Part shown: positions 1-7,511 of the stretch, piece after piece
Layout: each line of letters begins with the position of its first letter
Numbering within the stretch: the first letter of the stretch is position 1
Assembly: GCF_019802255.1 (NCBI RefSeq)
Contig: NZ_JAHYSS010000005.1
Location: 496,001-560,000, forward strand
Direction of reading: 5' to 3'
DNA: 64,000 nucleotides
DNA from: Pedobacter polysacchareus
GTDB lineage: Bacteria > Bacteroidota > Bacteroidia > Sphingobacteriales > Sphingobacteriaceae
Position numbers and translations under genes: made by a program
The notes under the pieces: model-generated
The model's database searches: none
Told to the model about the DNA's origin: nothing
What the model saw: only the letters and a program-made list of their open reading frames with translations

Positions 1-3000
1 CATCATTCTGCATTTTATACAATTTCTCCAGAAGGCTTAACATTTTGGGTTTGCTGGCAAGGGTATCTAAAGTCTGATAAAGTTGTTTGTGCTGTTTTGA
101 AGTCTGGTTTGCCAGGTTTAACCAGGGCATACTGCTTTCGGTCAGTTCATCAGGAAGCAGAGCGGATTTGCTGCTATCTGTAGCTAATTCCCGACCTGCT
201 TTAAGGAAAGATGCGGCAATTGCAGCATCAGATCTCATCAGTTTTCCTGCGGTAACATAAGCAAATAACTTGTTGAAAGTCTGCTCAGCACAATCATAAG
301 GGTAATTTACCAAATAGGGCAGGGCATTGATGATTGCTGCTTGCGGCTTCGGGTCAATGTAGATCCCCAAGCCATATAATTCCGCATCGGAAGGAAGAGC
401 TGGCGTTTTTATGACGCTGTCTTTAGCAGAAAAAACCAGTGGCAACTGCTCGCGCACAAATATCTTTTTTGGGAGAATAGGAAGGGTATGTTCTTCAGCA
501 TCAGCTATTCCAGGGCCGGTGGCTGTGGTCACGATTTTTAAAGGGTTCAATTGATCTTCTGGTATTTTAAAACTGAAACCATCACTGCCGGTTTGTTGTG
601 CCGGCAGATTAATCATTTTAGAAGACTGCCCTTTTAACAGCAGCAAGGTGAGGTCTTCGCCTGTTATTGCATCTTCAATTCTGCAGCTCAGTTTCACATT
701 CATGGCGATGCTGTCCAAATTGCTGACCCTGCTTTTTAAAACCAGCTCATCTCCCTGATATAATAACCTGGGCATGTTAGGCTGCACCATTAGATTTAAG
801 CGGGTATTGAGTTTACGTTCTGCATAAGCATATAAACCTTTTTGGGTATGGGCCAGCATTTTCCAGTTCCATGCGGTGGCAGTTTGAGGCATGGTAAAAC
901 TGAAGGTGTACAGGCCGTTTTTATCAGCATATATGGCCGGATAAAAGAAGGCCGTTTCATTAAAATCTTTGCGGATCACCGCTTTTGGTTCTTCTATGGC
1001 CTTAGGTAATATGATTTTCCCATTTGTGCTGATGATGATGACCCCTCCAGCTGCATTGGAACCGTATAGGGCAGTAGCTTCTGCGCCTTTTAATACCATC
1101 ATCTGAATGGTTGCCGGATCAAATTTATCCATGGATCCGGTATATGGCACTCCATCTACAATCTTCAGAACCTGATCGTTATTAGCAGAATGGCTTAATC
1201 CCCGAAGTTTTATCGTAGTGGTACTACCCCTCATGCCATATCCGCCCAACATAACTTCATCAAGTTGATTACTTTGCTGAAGGCCACTGCCAATGCTCAA
1301 ACCTGGAACTCTGCCCTGTAAAAGATGGTCGACGCGGTAATAGTCATCGATGATAAAATCGTCGGTTCTAAGTTGGAAGAGGTCAGGAATGTTTCGCTGC
1401 ATATTCGTCACATTGTAGCTCCAGGATCTGTTAAAATAGCCATTAAAATAACTGTTAAAGGGGTTTCCCCAATTGTGGGATTCCAGTTTGTCCAGCGAAG
1501 CATCATACAAGACGGTCATGAGTTGTGCCGCAATATTTTCCTTGGCTGTTTTAATAGAAACGCTGAATGTTTCCTTGGCGCCTGGGGTCATTACTTTTCT
1601 ATACTTCTCAATAATGAGCTCTGGCTGTTCTTTTAAACTTGGTTGTAAATAGATGGAATGCTCATTTTTATATAAATGGTTATTTAGCACATAAGCACTC
1701 GTAAAAAGGAGACTCTCTACTGCATCTTTAGGGATTTTGATTGGGTAGACCTGTAATCCTTTGTTTTGGTACTGACTATGGTAAAGGGTTTGTACAGCCA
1801 ATCCTTTATTTGTTTTTGCATAATATTTCAGGCAATAAGTGACATAAGCATGGTTTACAGCTGCAGTATAGTAAGTTAGCGTATCTCCAGCATTTACGGC
1901 ATTTAAAGGAAGATAATTGAAGTCTTCCAGGCGGCCAGGAACTGTTCTTTCCTGACTGTCGAAAATGTTAAATGTTCGGGATGATTGCCCGCTGAGCGCT
2001 CCGGATTTCTGAGTACTGGCCATGATTTCATAACTGCCGCTAGGGAACATGTCTTTATGGAAAACATACTTCGTTATGCTATCTATGGGGATCTCCTCTG
2101 TAGATACCAGTTGTTTTTCCTGTTTTGTTCGTTCCTGGAAATTCAGGTTAGGGAACCAATTTTTGAGGTTTTCTTTTGAGTATAGCCATTGGTCTACCTT
2201 TTTATTGTCCATGGTATCCGGCACTTGTTCCAGCTTATAGATGCTTAAAGTAATCCGATCCGGTTTATAACTACTGACGGTTGATTTGGCAAGGATAGAG
2301 AGCGTTGGTAAATGCTTTCTATCGTAATAGTTCTCTGTAGGAATATCGATTTTTACCGGCCAGGAAGAAAGAAAATACAGGTCTTGAAACTGGATGCTTT
2401 CGCCTGTAGATTCCGTTGCTATGGCGTTCAGCTGGTAGCTTAAGAGCTGCTCTTTGTCCTGGGATTTCAAGGTTTCAGGATCAATGGTATCTTTTACCCG
2501 AATTACCAGTTCACCCTGTGCATCGGTATAGCCAATACTATCTAGTAATCTTGGTTTTTTACGGTTGGAACGGCCATATTTGAAATTATCTTTCTCCAAC
2601 TGATAACTAATCATTACATTTTTCAAATCTGCTCCACTCAGTGATTTTACTTTTAGTTTCAATTCGAAAGGTTCGCCAGGCATGGTTCCTTCTTTCGGTT
2701 TTTCCATGGTCATTTCGAGAGTAGGACGTTTATACTCTTCTACCTTAAAATTTCCGCTTTCGTCATCCACGTTTTTGCTGCTGATCTCCCATCTTCCCGG
2801 TAATGCATCTTTTGCCAGAAGAAAGGAGCCGGAGAAACTACCATAAGCATCTGGACTTATACTGATGGTATCGATTATTTTATAAGTAGGGTTTTTTAAG
2901 ATTAACTGAGGATGATAAAGCGCCAGCCATTTTTTGAAAGTTGGATTGGTCGCATCGCTGAAAACCACCGGGGTTCCGGTAGCAGGGTCTCTGGTAGATA

Positions 3001-4846
3001 AAATGGCTTTATAGAATACCTGCTGGCCAGGTCTGTAAATACTCCTGTCTGTATAAATATGGAGCTTTGCCTCCTCGTCGTAAAAGTCTTCCAGGTCCTC
3101 ATAATCCTCGGTATTGTAAACTCCTTTTGGCAATGGATCTGCATTAGTATCAAAATGATGAAGGAGGGTATCTACACCTAAAATTAATAAGATTTTATCG
3201 GCACTCTTTTTTTCGCTGAATACAAATCCCTGTGCATCAGAAATGAAGTTTTGCTTGCTAAACTGCTTCGGGATGACTTTCTTGTTTTTCTCTTTTAGAT
3301 AATAGGTGCCACTGGCTTTTACGCCTTTAACTGCTACGCCGGTCTTTCGATTGAGCACCATAAAACGATCGCCGGTATTTACAGCGGCCAGGCTGGAAAC
3401 CTGGAATTTCAGGTCTTCTATAGTTGTTTTAGCCTGATTTTCCTTGATTTCTTCTACGGAAAGTAAGATAGAATAGGATCCTGATGGTAATGCTTCCAGT
3501 TTTAAATAAGCACTATGTTTATCATAATCCCCAGGTAAGGTGGGCAGGGTAAAACTCGAATCCCGGAAAGCGTGCTTGCGGAGCAACACATTTAACCGGG
3601 GTATTTTTTCAGTTGGTAGCTGTTCTTCTACGCCGACTTTTACGATCCTATAAAATAGCTTTTGTGCATTTCTATATTTTGCGGTAATTAGAATGGGTTG
3701 CTCAGGTATTTGTTGATCCTCGGTCTGGAATCTTAATTCCTGCGCTTTGATCTTTCTCAGCATGGTTTTCAGACTGTTCCTGTAGCTGGGGAATTGGTTT
3801 AAAACGAGCTTATTTTGTTCGTACAAATTGACGGCAAGGGCAAGTTGTCCTTTGTACTTATCTTCAAATTGAACACCATACCTGCTTCCGTTTCTATAGT
3901 GTATTAAAAATAAATGGTAGGCAGTAGCAGCATGCATCATTTGATATTTAGCATTTAAACCTTCCTCGATGAAGTTCTTCCAGGCTTCGCTCACCATTTC
4001 ATTTTCCTGATACTGTGTATACATCAAGTATTTTAGCAGCAGCTGAATGTATTCTAGTTTTTCCGGGTTAGCAATGTGCTGATCCATCCAGCCCAGGTAA
4101 GATTGCAATAGTTTTGAACCGGATTTATCCATGGCATGGAGTACCCTGATTTGACTTCTGAATTTGGCTGAACTGGCCGTTATTAAGTCTTTTACCTGAT
4201 CGGCTGTTAAAGGAAGTACGCTATTTTTACCAAATTCGTAGGCAATTTTTTCAGAATGCGAAATATCGGCCAAATCAGGTTTGAATAACAGTTGATCTGC
4301 ACTTGAAGACAGCCAATTGAGATCTTCCGTAACTTTTAGTGGTTTGTTACCTGGTTTTGAGACTGCATTGAAATGCGATCTGATCAGACTATCTCTTTCC
4401 TGCTGGGTCAGTGTCGTGTAGTTATAGGGCTGGCTGATTGGCGGGAAGCGAAATGTCTTGAACTTCAGACTTTTATATTGACTCAATTTTAGTCGTCTGG
4501 CCTGTAAAAGATGCATGACGTTTTTAAGAAGATCTGAACTGCCCGGATCCGTTAACAGGCTGTCGATGAATACGCTGTTTTTAAAATAAAGGCTGTCTTC
4601 TGTTTTTAAGTCTTTAATGAGCATTTGATAGTAAGCATACCTTGCAAATTCAATGTCATTTCCATTTAACCTGGCCTCAGATTTCCCTTTATTGACTTTT
4701 GTCAAGGTTTCATTTAAGTTTTTGCGGGTCTTGATGGAGTTTTCAATATCGGTCCAATTGCTGGTAGGTAAAACTTGAGCTGCGGAATTTGAGGCCGTCA
4801 TTGTCAATACCAATAGTAAAGCCACTAGGGAAGAGAGGTAATTCAT
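1..4846 (-). CDS. MG2-domain / TonB plug-domain surface protein (partial, 3' end outside window)
   Basis: An open frame runs from ATG at 4846 to the window edge without a stop, at least 1615 codons. It starts with a signal peptide (MNYLSSLVALLLVLTMTA, then a likely cleavage near SAAQ). Near residue 595 there is a typical macroglobulin MG2 strand (TDRSIYRPGQQVFYKA), followed by the glycine-rich DAYGSFSGSF element. Near residues 1190-1280 a TonB plug-like block appears (VDGVPYTGSMDKF, then LYGSNAAGGVIII). Known relatives in Bacteroidota combine MG2 with a plug domain and are called alpha-2-macroglobulin-like or plug-domain proteins; their role is unclear. I infer export to the periplasm or outer membrane. 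The true C-terminus is not visible. The next gene upstream on the same strand, a LuxR regulator, ends 50 bases before this start. Confidence 0.85.
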   Translation of the reverse strand, partial: MNYLSSLVALLLVLTMTASNSAAQVLPTSNWTDIENSIKTRKNLNETLTKVNKGKSEARLNGNDIEFARYAYYQMLIKDLKTEDSLYFKNSVFIDSLLTDPGSSDLLKNVMHLLQARRLKLSQYKSLKFKTFRFPPISQPYNYTTLTQQERDSLIRSHFNAVSKPGNKPLKVTEDLNWLSSSADQLLFKPDLADISHSEKIAYEFGKNSVLPLTADQVKDLITASSAKFRSQIRVLHAMDKSGSKLLQSYLGWMDQHIANPEKLEYIQLLLKYLMYTQYQENEMVSEAWKNFIEEGLNAKYQMMHAATAYHLFLIHYRNGSRYGVQFEDKYKGQLALAVNLYEQNKLVLNQFPSYRNSLKTMLRKIKAQELRFQTEDQQIPEQPILITAKYRNAQKLFYRIVKVGVEEQLPTEKIPRLNVLLRKHAFRDSSFTLPTLPGDYDKHSAYLKLEALPSGSYSILLSVEEIKENQAKTTIEDLKFQVSSLAAVNTGDRFMVLNRKTGVAVKGVKASGTYYLKEKNKKVIPKQFSKQNFISDAQGFVFSEKKSADKILLILGVDTLLHHFDTNADPLPKGVYNTEDYEDLEDFYDEEAKLHIYTDRSIYRPGQQVFYKAILSTRDPATGTPVVFSDATNPTFKKWLALYHPQLILKNPTYKIIDTISISPDAYGSFSGSFLLAKDALPGRWEISSKNVDDESGNFKVEEYKRPTLEMTMEKPKEGTMPGEPFELKLKVKSLSGADLKNVMISYQLEKDNFKYGRSNRKKPRLLDSIGYTDAQGELVIRVKDTIDPETLKSQDKEQLLSYQLNAIATESTGESIQFQDLYFLSSWPVKIDIPTENYYDRKHLPTLSILAKSTVSSYKPDRITLSIYKLEQVPDTMDNKKVDQWLYSKENLKNWFPNLNFQERTKQEKQLVSTEEIPIDSITKYVFHKDMFPSGSYEIMASTQKSGALSGQSSRTFNIFDSQERTVPGRLEDFNYLPLNAVNAGDTLTYYTAAVNHAYVTYCLKYYAKTNKGLAVQTLYHSQYQNKGLQVYPIKIPKDAVESLLFTSAYVLNNHLYKNEHSIYLQPSLKEQPELIIEKYRKVMTPGAKETFSVSIKTAKENIAAQLMTVLYDASLDKLESHNWGNPFNSYFNGYFNRSWSYNVTNMQRNIPDLFQLRTDDFIIDDYYRVDHLLQGRVPGLSIGSGLQQSNQLDEVMLGGYGMRGSTTTIKLRGLSHSANNDQVLKIVDGVPYTGSMDKFDPATIQMMVLKGAEATALYGSNAAGGVIIISTNGKIILPKAIEEPKAVIRKDFNETAFFYPAIYADKNGLYTFSFTMPQTATAWNWKMLAHTQKGLYAYAERKLNTRLNLMVQPNMPRLLYQGDELVLKSRVSNLDSIAMNVKLSCRIEDAITGEDLTLLLLKGQSSKMINLPAQQTGSDGFSFKIPEDQLNPLKIVTTATGPGIADAEEHTLPILPKKIFVREQLPLVFSAKDSVIKTPALPSDAELYGLGIYIDPKPQAAIINALPYLVNYPYDCAEQTFNKLFAYVTAGKLMRSDAAIAASFLKAGRELATDSSKSALLPDELTESSMPWLNLANQTSKQHKQLYQTLDTLASKPKMLSLLEKLYKMQND

Positions 4847-4896
4847 GGAATATAGTTGAGCGTAATAAACGTGTTGAATATAGGGATTAATTTTCC

Positions 4897-5661
4897 TTAT
4901 ATCAGGTTCATTCTTTCGGCAATTCTGCAGGCCTCCAAAGAGTTGCTTACCCTTAGCTTTTCTAATATATTCTGACGGTGTCTATTCACGGTATTGATAC
5001 TTATAGACAATAAATCAGCTACTTCTTTACTCATTTTGCCTTTTCGAATGAGCTTTAAAATTTCTTTTTCCCTGCTGGATAAGAGTTGATTGACAGTTTG
5101 CTGATCAGGTTTTATACTGAGACCAGTCGTAGAATTGAGAATTAAACTGTATGGAACTGATGGCGTAGATTGATCAGTGGAAAGATTATATAGGCAAAGT
5201 GCTAACCACAAGCTACCATTTACTGCACTGGATACATAAAACATACGGTGGTCCACAAATGTGTAATCTCCAGTTTTGAGCTGCATGCGGATTTTGCTTT
5301 TTACCTGATAGTCGGATCTTTCTTCGATAGGCAGATTTTTTATGATATTGAAAAACTGCAGCTCCAGCAGGTGTTTCTCAAAGAGGTCGTCTGGATGGAT
5401 TTTATTAAAAATAGCTTCTTCCCATATGGAATTGATTTCTTCTGAGCCTTCATTTTCACCCAGGCCGAGTGCCGCCGCAGCTTTGCCCTTATAGATGTAA
5501 CTTTTATTGGCATTCATATCACTCAATACTGCTATGGAGTTTTCTATCCTGGAATACATCAGGGCCATAAACTGATATTGGCTCAGGCTGGTCGGTTGAT
5601 CCGGCTCTGCACCAAAAGCCTGGGTCAATAGTTTCTCATTTAGCGTATTAATAATGTTCAT
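4897..5661 (-). CDS. LuxR-type transcriptional regulator with PAS-like N-terminus
   Basis: This 254-aa protein ends in a clear LuxR/GerE helix-turn-helix (about residues 190-254; SSREKEILKLIRKG, then ISINTVNRHRQNILEKL). The N-terminal 180 residues look PAS-like (IHPDDLFEKHLLE with later beta-strand pattern) and carry no response-regulator aspartate pocket, so it probably senses a ligand directly or by partner contact. It has the same orientation as the large MG2/plug gene and may be co-transcribed with it across the 50-base gap. It is divergent from the DUF1349-like gene. The ligand and targets are unknown; the regulator assignment is firm from the HTH. Confidence 0.85.
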   Translation of the reverse strand: MNIINTLNEKLLTQAFGAEPDQPTSLSQYQFMALMYSRIENSIAVLSDMNANKSYIYKGKAAAALGLGENEGSEEINSIWEEAIFNKIHPDDLFEKHLLELQFFNIIKNLPIEERSDYQVKSKIRMQLKTGDYTFVDHRMFYVSSAVNGSLWLALCLYNLSTDQSTPSVPYSLILNSTTGLSIKPDQQTVNQLLSSREKEILKLIRKGKMSKEVADLLSISINTVNRHRQNILEKLRVSNSLEACRIAERMNLI

Positions 5662-5683
5662 TCAATATGGTTATTATTCAGTA

Positions 5684-5714
5684 TTGGACTGGTGATTATG
5701 GTGCTTTACCTTTG
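5684..5714 (+). promoter_or_regulatory. Bacteroidota-type promoter (-33 TTG / -7 TAccTTTG)
   Basis: TTG at 5684-5686 is followed after 20 bases by TACCTTTG at 5707-5714, a full match to the Bacteroidota -7 consensus TAnnTTTG. It lies 41 bases before the ATG at 5756, which supports that downstream start over the earlier ATG at 5732, which lies close behind the -7 box. Confidence 0.6.
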
Positions 5715-5755
5715 GAAGGTAAATGTAATTTATGGTTATTAACTCAAAACAAAAA

Positions 5756-6409
5756 ATGAAGAAGATTATTTTAGGTCTCATTGGATTCGCCATGGCACAG
5801 ACAGGATTTGCACAGAGTCTGGAAAAGATGCAGTGGTTTAATGAGCCTCAAAAGTGGGAAATTAAAAACAATGCTTTAACAATGTCTGTGACTCCTCAAA
5901 GTGATTATTGGAGGATTTCGCATTATGGATTTACTGTTGACGATGCGCCATTTTATTACAGCACCTATGGGGGAGAGTTTGAAACTAAGGTAAAGATCAC
6001 CGGAAACTATAAAGCGCGTTTCGACCAAATGGGATTGATGCTGCGTATAGATCAGGAAAATTACATCAAAGCAGGGATTGAGTTTGTAGATGGTAAGTAC
6101 AATTTAAGTACCGTAGTGACCCATAAAACAAGTGATTGGAGTGTCACTACTTTAGATAAAGTCCCTGAATTTGTATGGATAAAGGCGGTAAGAAGATTGG
6201 ATGCAGTAGAGGTCTTTTATTCCTTTGATGATAAAACCTATGTTATGATGCGCAATGCTCATCTGCAGGATAATGTGCCGGTAATGGTAGGATTTATGGC
6301 AGCCAGTCCGGATGGAAGTGGATTCCAGGCGAAGTTTGAAAACTTTAGTGTAAAGCAGTTGCCTGATCAGCGAAGATTGGAATGGCTGAAGAAAAACGCC
6401 AATCCATAG
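5756..6409 (+). CDS. Secreted DUF1349-like (concanavalin-fold) protein
   Basis: About 217 aa from the chosen ATG at 5756; the frame is open from an ATG at 5732, but that would put eight residues ahead of the signal peptide (MKKIILGLIGFAMAQTGFAQ). The mature part reads as a jelly-roll of the DUF1349 family (WFNEPQKWEIKNNALTMSV; GEFETKVKITGNY; DQMGLMLRIDQENYIKAGIE; VMVGFMAASPDGSGFQAKFENF). Family members are often annotated as regulation-of-enolase-1-like or carbohydrate-binding-like; the function is not established. It stands alone, divergent from the LuxR gene, and is followed by a hairpin. Confidence 0.8.
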   Translation: MKKIILGLIGFAMAQTGFAQSLEKMQWFNEPQKWEIKNNALTMSVTPQSDYWRISHYGFTVDDAPFYYSTYGGEFETKVKITGNYKARFDQMGLMLRIDQENYIKAGIEFVDGKYNLSTVVTHKTSDWSVTTLDKVPEFVWIKAVRRLDAVEVFYSFDDKTYVMMRNAHLQDNVPVMVGFMAASPDGSGFQAKFENFSVKQLPDQRRLEWLKKNANP

Positions 6410-6418
6410 TCATGATCA

Positions 6419-6460
6419 TTCCCCCTTAATTTTCTATTTAAACAGAGCACTAAGGGGGAA
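6419..6460 (+). terminator. Hairpin downstream of DUF1349-like gene
   Basis: A perfect 10-bp inverted repeat (6419-6428 and 6451-6460) with a 22-base loop lies ten bases after the stop. There is no strong T-run, so termination is likely but not certain. Confidence 0.5.
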
Positions 6461-6574
6461 ATTGAATTCCACTGATGTTTTCCTGAATATCGCCTGTCCA
6501 ATTTAAAAAATCATTTGAACTGCAAGCTTAGGTTATTTTAAGGATCTGATTTTGGTAGCCTAATGACTCTTTTT

Positions 6575-6593
6575 GTCTATGTTTTTAGACAAA
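6575..6593. promoter_or_regulatory. Candidate BlaI-type operator O1 (upstream copy)
   Basis: This 19-base segment is the exact reverse complement of 6611-6629. Each copy contains the dyad GTCTA-N6-TAGAC. The half-site spacing matches the layout of known BlaI/MecI operators (5-bp half-sites separated by 6). O1 is not placed on a recognisable promoter and would act as an auxiliary site. Binding by the BlaI-like protein encoded at 10189 is inferred. Confidence 0.55.
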
Positions 6594-6607
6594 TCTTCCC
6601 TTTGCTC

Positions 6608-6638
6608 TTGTTTGTCTAAAAACATAGACGTAGTTTAG
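6608..6638 (+). promoter_or_regulatory. Promoter with embedded BlaI-type operator O2 (GLPGLI operon)
   Basis: TTG at 6608-6610, then GTCTA-N6-TAGAC at 6614-6629, then TAGTTTAG at 6631-6638, close to the -7 consensus. The operator fills the spacer between the -33 and -7 boxes, so a bound repressor would block polymerase. The same offsets recur in front of the BlaI gene (10154-10184). The start codon follows 21 bases later at 6660. Confidence 0.65.
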
Positions 6639-6659
6639 CTTTCCTAAACCACATTAAAT

Positions 6660-7511
6660 ATGAAGCAATTATTAGCCATCCTTTGTATTTGCACACTGAG
6701 CATTTGCAGTGCTGCACAGGAAAAATTAAGCAAAACAGCCATTGATCGGGCATCTTTAAGGTGCTATTACGCTTTTAGCAAGAAGAAACCAACTGAACTT
6801 AAGCCTTATCGTGTAGATACGATGGTCTTGGACATCGGATCTGAACTCTCCAGGTTTTATGATCCTGCAAGGCTAGGGCGTGATTCTCTAATCGCTGCAA
6901 AAATGAAAAATACCGACGCTTCTATTATAAAAAGCATCAGCATTTTTAAGGGTGAGAGCAGTAAAGATTTATCAGGTATGGTGGGGACGGTCAGTTCTAA
7001 TGCTGCTGAGGGGGAAAGTATTCAGATTTTTAAAAGTAAAAAATCAAATCAGTTGAAAATCCTGGATTATGTTGGTATGGGGCAACGGTTTTTATACATG
7101 GATTCATTGGATAAAATGAGCTGGAAGGTCTTGCCGGATACCGCCACTATTGCAACTTATCCATCCCAAAAGGCTACGCTAAGCTTCAGAGGGAGAGATT
7201 ATATCGCCTGGTTTACCACTGAGGTGCCCGTAAATGACGGTCCATGGAAGTTCAGTGGCTTACCGGGATTGATCGTTAAAATTGAAGATACTAAAGGTTT
7301 GTTTTCTTTTCAGCTCGTTGGATTACAGCAGCTGCCAAATCCTCAGTTGATTCAGCTGGATGAGAAGAGCAGTTTAAAATGTACGAGGGCAGAATTTGAA
7401 AAGCAGAAATTGAAACAGGGGGCCGGCATGCAGATTAATTTCAATGCTGGAGATATGATTATTGCTGAAATACCTGGACAGGTAGATTATACGCCAATTG
7501 AAATCGAATGA
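6660..7511 (+). CDS. GLPGLI family secreted protein
   Basis: A 283-aa protein with signal peptide (MKQLLAILCICTLSICSAAQ) and the family-defining motif in WKFSGLPGLIVKIEDTKG at about residues 196-213. GLPGLI proteins are Bacteroidota-specific, exported, and usually lie beside a large TonB/plug-type outer-membrane protein, as here. The stop overlaps the next start (7508-7511), so the two genes are translationally coupled. A BlaI-type operator sits in its promoter, which suggests control by the repressor encoded 2.7 kb downstream. The biochemical role is unknown. Confidence 0.9.
   Translation: MKQLLAILCICTLSICSAAQEKLSKTAIDRASLRCYYAFSKKKPTELKPYRVDTMVLDIGSELSRFYDPARLGRDSLIAAKMKNTDASIIKSISIFKGESSKDLSGMVGTVSSNAAEGESIQIFKSKKSNQLKILDYVGMGQRFLYMDSLDKMSWKVLPDTATIATYPSQKATLSFRGRDYIAWFTTEVPVNDGPWKFSGLPGLIVKIEDTKGLFSFQLVGLQQLPNPQLIQLDEKSSLKCTRAEFEKQKLKQGAGMQINFNAGDMIIAEIPGQVDYTPIEIE

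Noticed and set aside
1325..1636. 103-codon plus-strand frame inside the MG2/plug gene
   Set aside because: It lies opposite clearly coding sequence with a continuous frame; an antisense gene is not supported.
6419..6629. Possible CRISPR-like array from repeated motifs before the GLPGLI gene
   Set aside because: Only two inverted, not direct, copies with a 17-base gap; better explained as a double operator.
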